Part shown: one piece after another, positions 23,378-25,409 of the stretch
Position numbering within the stretch: the stretch's first letter is position 1
Layout: the number at the start of each line of letters is the position of its first letter
Assembly (NCBI GenBank): GCA_002404395.1
Contig: DHJP01000165.1
Location: forward strand, 14,894 to 40,302
Reading direction: 5' to 3'
Source: Clostridiales bacterium UBA4717
GTDB lineage: Bacteria; Bacillota; Clostridia; Oscillospirales; CAG-272
DNA length: 25,409 nucleotides
Translations under genes and position numbers: made by a program
Notes under the pieces: generated by a model
Databases searched by the model: none
What the model was told of the DNA's origin: nothing
Seen by the model: only the letters and a program-made list of their open reading frames with translations

Positions 23378-24205
23378 TTATTTCAGATAGAATTCCTTCT
23401 TGCCGGTTACCTTGTCGCGCCAGAGCGGAGACATATTCCGCAGATAGTCCACAACCGCGGGGATTTCGCGGAGCATATCGTCCACATCCTCGTCGGTGTT
23501 CGTCTCGCAGAGCGAGAGCCGCAGAGAACCGTGCGCAATCTCGTGCGGATGCCCGATGGCAAGCAGGACGTGGCTCGGGTCAAGCGACCCCGACGTGCAG
23601 GCAGAGCCGGAGGACGCGCAGATGCCCTTCGCGTCCAGAAGAAGCAGCAGGCTCTCGCCTTCAATGCCTTCAAAGCAGAAGTGCACATTGCCCGGCAGAC
23701 GGTTTACGGGATCGCCGTTGAGAACCGAATGCGGAATTTTCGAAAGCCCCGCAATCAGGCGGTCGCGCAGAGCCGTCAGCTTCGCGCTGTTCTCCGCCAT
23801 ATGCTCGCAGGCGTCGTCCAGAGCCGCCGCCATACCCATGATGGCAGGCAGATTTTCCGTTCCCGCGCGCTTGCCTCTTTCCGCCGACGATACTATATCC
23901 GCAAGCACCGCCTTATCGTTCTTTCCGCGATACGCCGCCGCAATCTGCCTTGCAAGCGTTTCCGCCGTTACCTTGTCATTCGCCGAACCCGCGCCGCTCT
24001 GTGCGCCCGTGCCGCCTTGCACACCCGTGCCGCCTCGCGCGCCTGTACCGCCATGCGCGCCTGTACCGCCCTGCGCAACCGAACCTGCGCCGCCCTGCGT
24101 GCCCGCACCCGTATTCTGCGCGCCGAACCCCGCAATCGTTACTTTATCGGCGTTCGCGCCGCGCTCCTGCGTATTGATATTAGCAAAATCACGAAAACTT
24201 TTCAT
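23378..24205 (-). CDS. Chimeric ORF: Gly-rich hypothetical N-terminus joined to C-terminal half of cysteine desulfurase
   Basis: 275 residues from an ATG at 24205 with a strong GGAGGT site. From R110 on it is the second half of a NifS/IscS-type cysteine desulfurase: [35 protein letters not shown] and the active-site loop [18 protein letters not shown] with C203, through to a normal C-terminus next to nifU. The first half, with the PLP lysine and substrate pocket, is missing, so it cannot be an active enzyme. Residues 1-109 are unrelated: a polar start, a GGTGAx repeat tract (about 33-75) and a helix [29 protein letters not shown]. The join lies at 23858-23883. Likely a metagenomic assembly chimera, less likely a real deletion fusion. 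Codons here are richer in GCG, CTG and CGC than in nifU. Confidence 0.85.
   Translation of the reverse strand: MKSFRDFANINTQERGANADKVTIAGFGAQNTGAGTQGGAGSVAQGGTGAHGGTGARGGTGVQGGTGAQSGAGSANDKVTAETLARQIAAAYRGKNDKAVLADIVSSAERGKRAGTENLPAIMGMAAALDDACEHMAENSAKLTALRDRLIAGLSKIPHSVLNGDPVNRLPGNVHFCFEGIEGESLLLLLDAKGICASSGSACTSGSLDPSHVLLAIGHPHEIAHGSLRLSLCETNTDEDVDDMLREIPAVVDYLRNMSPLWRDKVTGKKEFYLK
23998..24092 (-). repeat. Tandem 18-bp repeat coding for a GGTGxx hexapeptide
   Basis: Four to five degenerate copies of an 18-base unit (plus-strand form near TGCGCGCCTGTACCGCCA) inside the chimeric ORF. They encode [18 protein letters not shown] and GGTGAQ, flanked by looser copies. Low-complexity flexible linker; copy number likely unstable. 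Confidence 0.8.
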
Positions 24206-24261
24206 AACACACCTCCGCAAAAACAGTATATGCGAAGTAACCAACGCGCCGTGCCGCCGCG

Positions 24262-24274
24262 TATAATGTCAGTA
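24262..24274 (+). promoter_or_regulatory. Perfect -10 box placing transcription start on the ATG (possible leaderless mRNA)
   Basis: TATAAT at 24262-24267 puts +1 at 24274, which is the A of the ATG. No Shine-Dalgarno sequence and no good -35 box (24239-24244 reads AACCAA) are visible. Confidence 0.4.
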
Positions 24275-24732
24275 TGGACGCCTTAACATTGCTCATCGTG
24301 TATCTCGTAACGCAAAACCCCGATTTTCAGGGCAACTTAACGCCGATCTGCGATAAATTGAAGCAGTCGGAAGATATGCTTAAATTTTTAGGATCGCTTT
24401 CGGCATTTCCGTGTTCGCCCGCAGATAAACCCGAGCCGCCGCAAAAACCTTGCGATTCCCGCGATCCCTGCGATCGTTGCGATCCGTGCCAGCCCTGCGA
24501 TACCGCTCCCCCGCCGCGCCCCACAGGCAGCACAAGCACCACGGGCAGCAGCGGAAGCACCGGCACAGGATCATATACGGGCGCACGCCCCACCGGCGCC
24601 CGCGGCACAGGCGCAAACGCAAACTCAAACGCAAACTCAAACGCCGGCGCAGACAATCAGTCTCAAACGCCCTTGCGCACGCTCGGCGGCGAGTGGCTTG
24701 AAAAGTACATAACGAAATATCTGAAAAATTAG
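24274..24732 (+). CDS. Hypothetical small protein with Cys-rich and Gly/Ser/Thr-rich linker
   Basis: A 152-residue protein I do not recognise. Residues 1-45 look folded and partly hydrophobic (MDALTLLIVYLVTQNPDFQ, then a helix with LKQSEDMLKFLGSL). Residues 46-75 carry a Pro/Cys/Asp tract with repeated DPC and PCD words and seven cysteines. Residues 80-133 are Thr/Ser/Gly/Asn-rich low complexity. The end (LRTLGGEWLEKYITKYLKN) looks like an amphipathic helix. Two ordered ends joined by a disordered middle suggest an assembly or coat-type protein, but no function is claimed. It is divergent from the Gly-rich ORF, 68 bases apart; both have low-complexity tracts, so they may be partners. It may belong to a different genome from the left part of the window. 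Confidence 0.65.
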   Translation: MDALTLLIVYLVTQNPDFQGNLTPICDKLKQSEDMLKFLGSLSAFPCSPADKPEPPQKPCDSRDPCDRCDPCQPCDTAPPPRPTGSTSTTGSSGSTGTGSYTGARPTGARGTGANANSNANSNAGADNQSQTPLRTLGGEWLEKYITKYLKN

Positions 24733-24752
24733 CATAAAACGCCCAATCGAAA

Positions 24753-24786
24753 AAGCGGAAAGCACGTTCGCTCTCCGCTTCTTTTC
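24753..24786 (+). terminator. Terminator after the Cys-rich small protein gene
   Basis: The stem AAGCGGA/TCCGCTT (24753-24759 with 24774-24780) has an added AGC/GCT inner part and is followed by CTTTTC. It lies between convergent genes and may serve both. Confidence 0.7.
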
Positions 24787-24816
24787 GCGTGTTCATATCA
24801 AATAAATACGCCCGAC

Positions 24817-25409
24817 TTATTTCGAAATTTCGGGCAAATCCACCGCCGTCACGCCGAAATCGAAAAATTTCGTCGCCAACTTGTTTTTATTCGTGTCTTC
24901 TGTGCTTACATACGCCACCAGACCGTTTACGATTTTCAATTCGGCTTTCACATAATCGGCATAAGAACCGCTCGTACCGTAATAAGCGTTCGTTCTAAGT
25001 CCTTCGCCTTCGTATACGTAAGATTTTTTCGTTTCGTCATACGTAAATTTTACGAAAAATTCGGAAAAATCGGGGCATATACACGAATAATTCATCGCCA
25101 AAGGCTTCCCGTCGCGCATATAATGCGTGTCATTAGTCGGCATTTCCATCACTTCCCCGCCTGATATTCCCATATATTTTCCGTCTTCATTCTTGTAAAA
25201 ATACAATTTTAATTTTGTTACCGCCTGATCTACTTGCAAATATCCGCTGGTTGCCGTAGCTTTTTGAAGCACGTTAAGAGCCGTGCACGAAGCCGTAAAA
25301 TTACTATACGAAGCGGCGTTAAATGCTTTCGCCCAGCCCTCGGCGTCCACTTTTTCCGATTCCAACGCCCCGAAATCGGTATCCGCCGTTAAAACTATAC
25401 TCGGCTTCT
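24817..25409 (-). CDS. Hypothetical protein, N-terminus cut off by window edge
   Basis: The frame is open to the right edge (about 196 residues visible, N-terminus absent), so the TTG at 25365 should not be taken as its start. The visible part has alternating beta strands (KLKLYFYKNEDGKYMG, FFVKFTYDETKKSYVYEGEG, AELKIVNGLVAYVST) and many Tyr, Ser, Thr and Asn, as in secreted or lipid-anchored clostridial proteins. No family recognised; a signal peptide or lipobox would lie outside the window. It ends at a TAA at 24817, convergent with the Cys-rich protein gene. Codon use is more AT-rich, with many ATT, TTC and GTT choices. Confidence 0.7.
   Translation of the reverse strand, partial: KPSIVLTADTDFGALESEKVDAEGWAKAFNAASYSNFTASCTALNVLQKATATSGYLQVDQAVTKLKLYFYKNEDGKYMGISGGEVMEMPTNDTHYMRDGKPLAMNYSCICPDFSEFFVKFTYDETKKSYVYEGEGLRTNAYYGTSGSYADYVKAELKIVNGLVAYVSTEDTNKNKLATKFFDFGVTAVDLPEISK

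Noticed and set aside
23998..24092. CRISPR-like array
   Set aside because: The 18-bp units are contiguous, without spacers, and encode an in-frame glycine-rich hexapeptide.

Overview
The window looks like Clostridia-type (Bacillota) DNA. It has strong AGGAGG ribosome-binding sites, consensus sigma-A promoters, frequent TTG starts, short tight operons, a NifU/IscU-type Fe-S scaffold and LplB/UgpE-like sugar permeases. It resembles an uncultured gut Oscillospirales or relative assembled from a metagenome, but the order is inferred from style only. TGA serves as an ordinary stop in many genes here, so the standard bacterial code applies.

Layout. 1-3360 holds a truncated HAD phosphatase, the GTPase TypA/BipA and an AlkD-like DNA alkylation repair protein, all on minus. 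3331-5500 holds trmO and an SPFH protein with three C-terminal zinc ribbons, both on plus. 5474-7667 is a two-gene minus operon with overlapping genes: a Rieske-type FAD oxidoreductase, then a tocopherol-cyclase-like protein. 7674-8680 is an EamA/DMT transporter on plus. 8762-8962 carries two related hairpins between convergent genes. 9026-9948 is a solitary rhaD with a perfect consensus promoter.

10092-22525 is one long minus operon of about 12.4 kb, bounded by a consensus promoter and a strong terminator. In transcription order it encodes: a 1009-residue solute-binding protein with N-terminal CBM-like domains; two ABC sugar permeases; an NHL-propeller/TPR/Yip1 membrane protein; a secreted DUF5696 protein broken by an in-frame TGA; and a second pair of ABC sugar permeases. 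No ATPase is encoded. I read it as a large carbohydrate or glycan uptake and sensing machine at the cell surface, energised by a shared ATPase encoded elsewhere. It is the best candidate here for an undescribed system.

22872-25409 holds nifU/iscU and, upstream of it, an ORF whose C-terminal two-thirds is the second half of a cysteine desulfurase and whose N-terminal part is an unrelated Gly-rich protein. The join sits on a short block matching the GKRAG coding sequence. A metagenomic assembly chimera is the likeliest cause. Everything to the right of about 23,880 (the Gly-rich N-terminus, a Cys-rich small protein with a possibly leaderless mRNA, and a partial hypothetical protein) may therefore come from another genome. 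No tRNA, rRNA, CRISPR array, insertion sequence or phage gene was seen.
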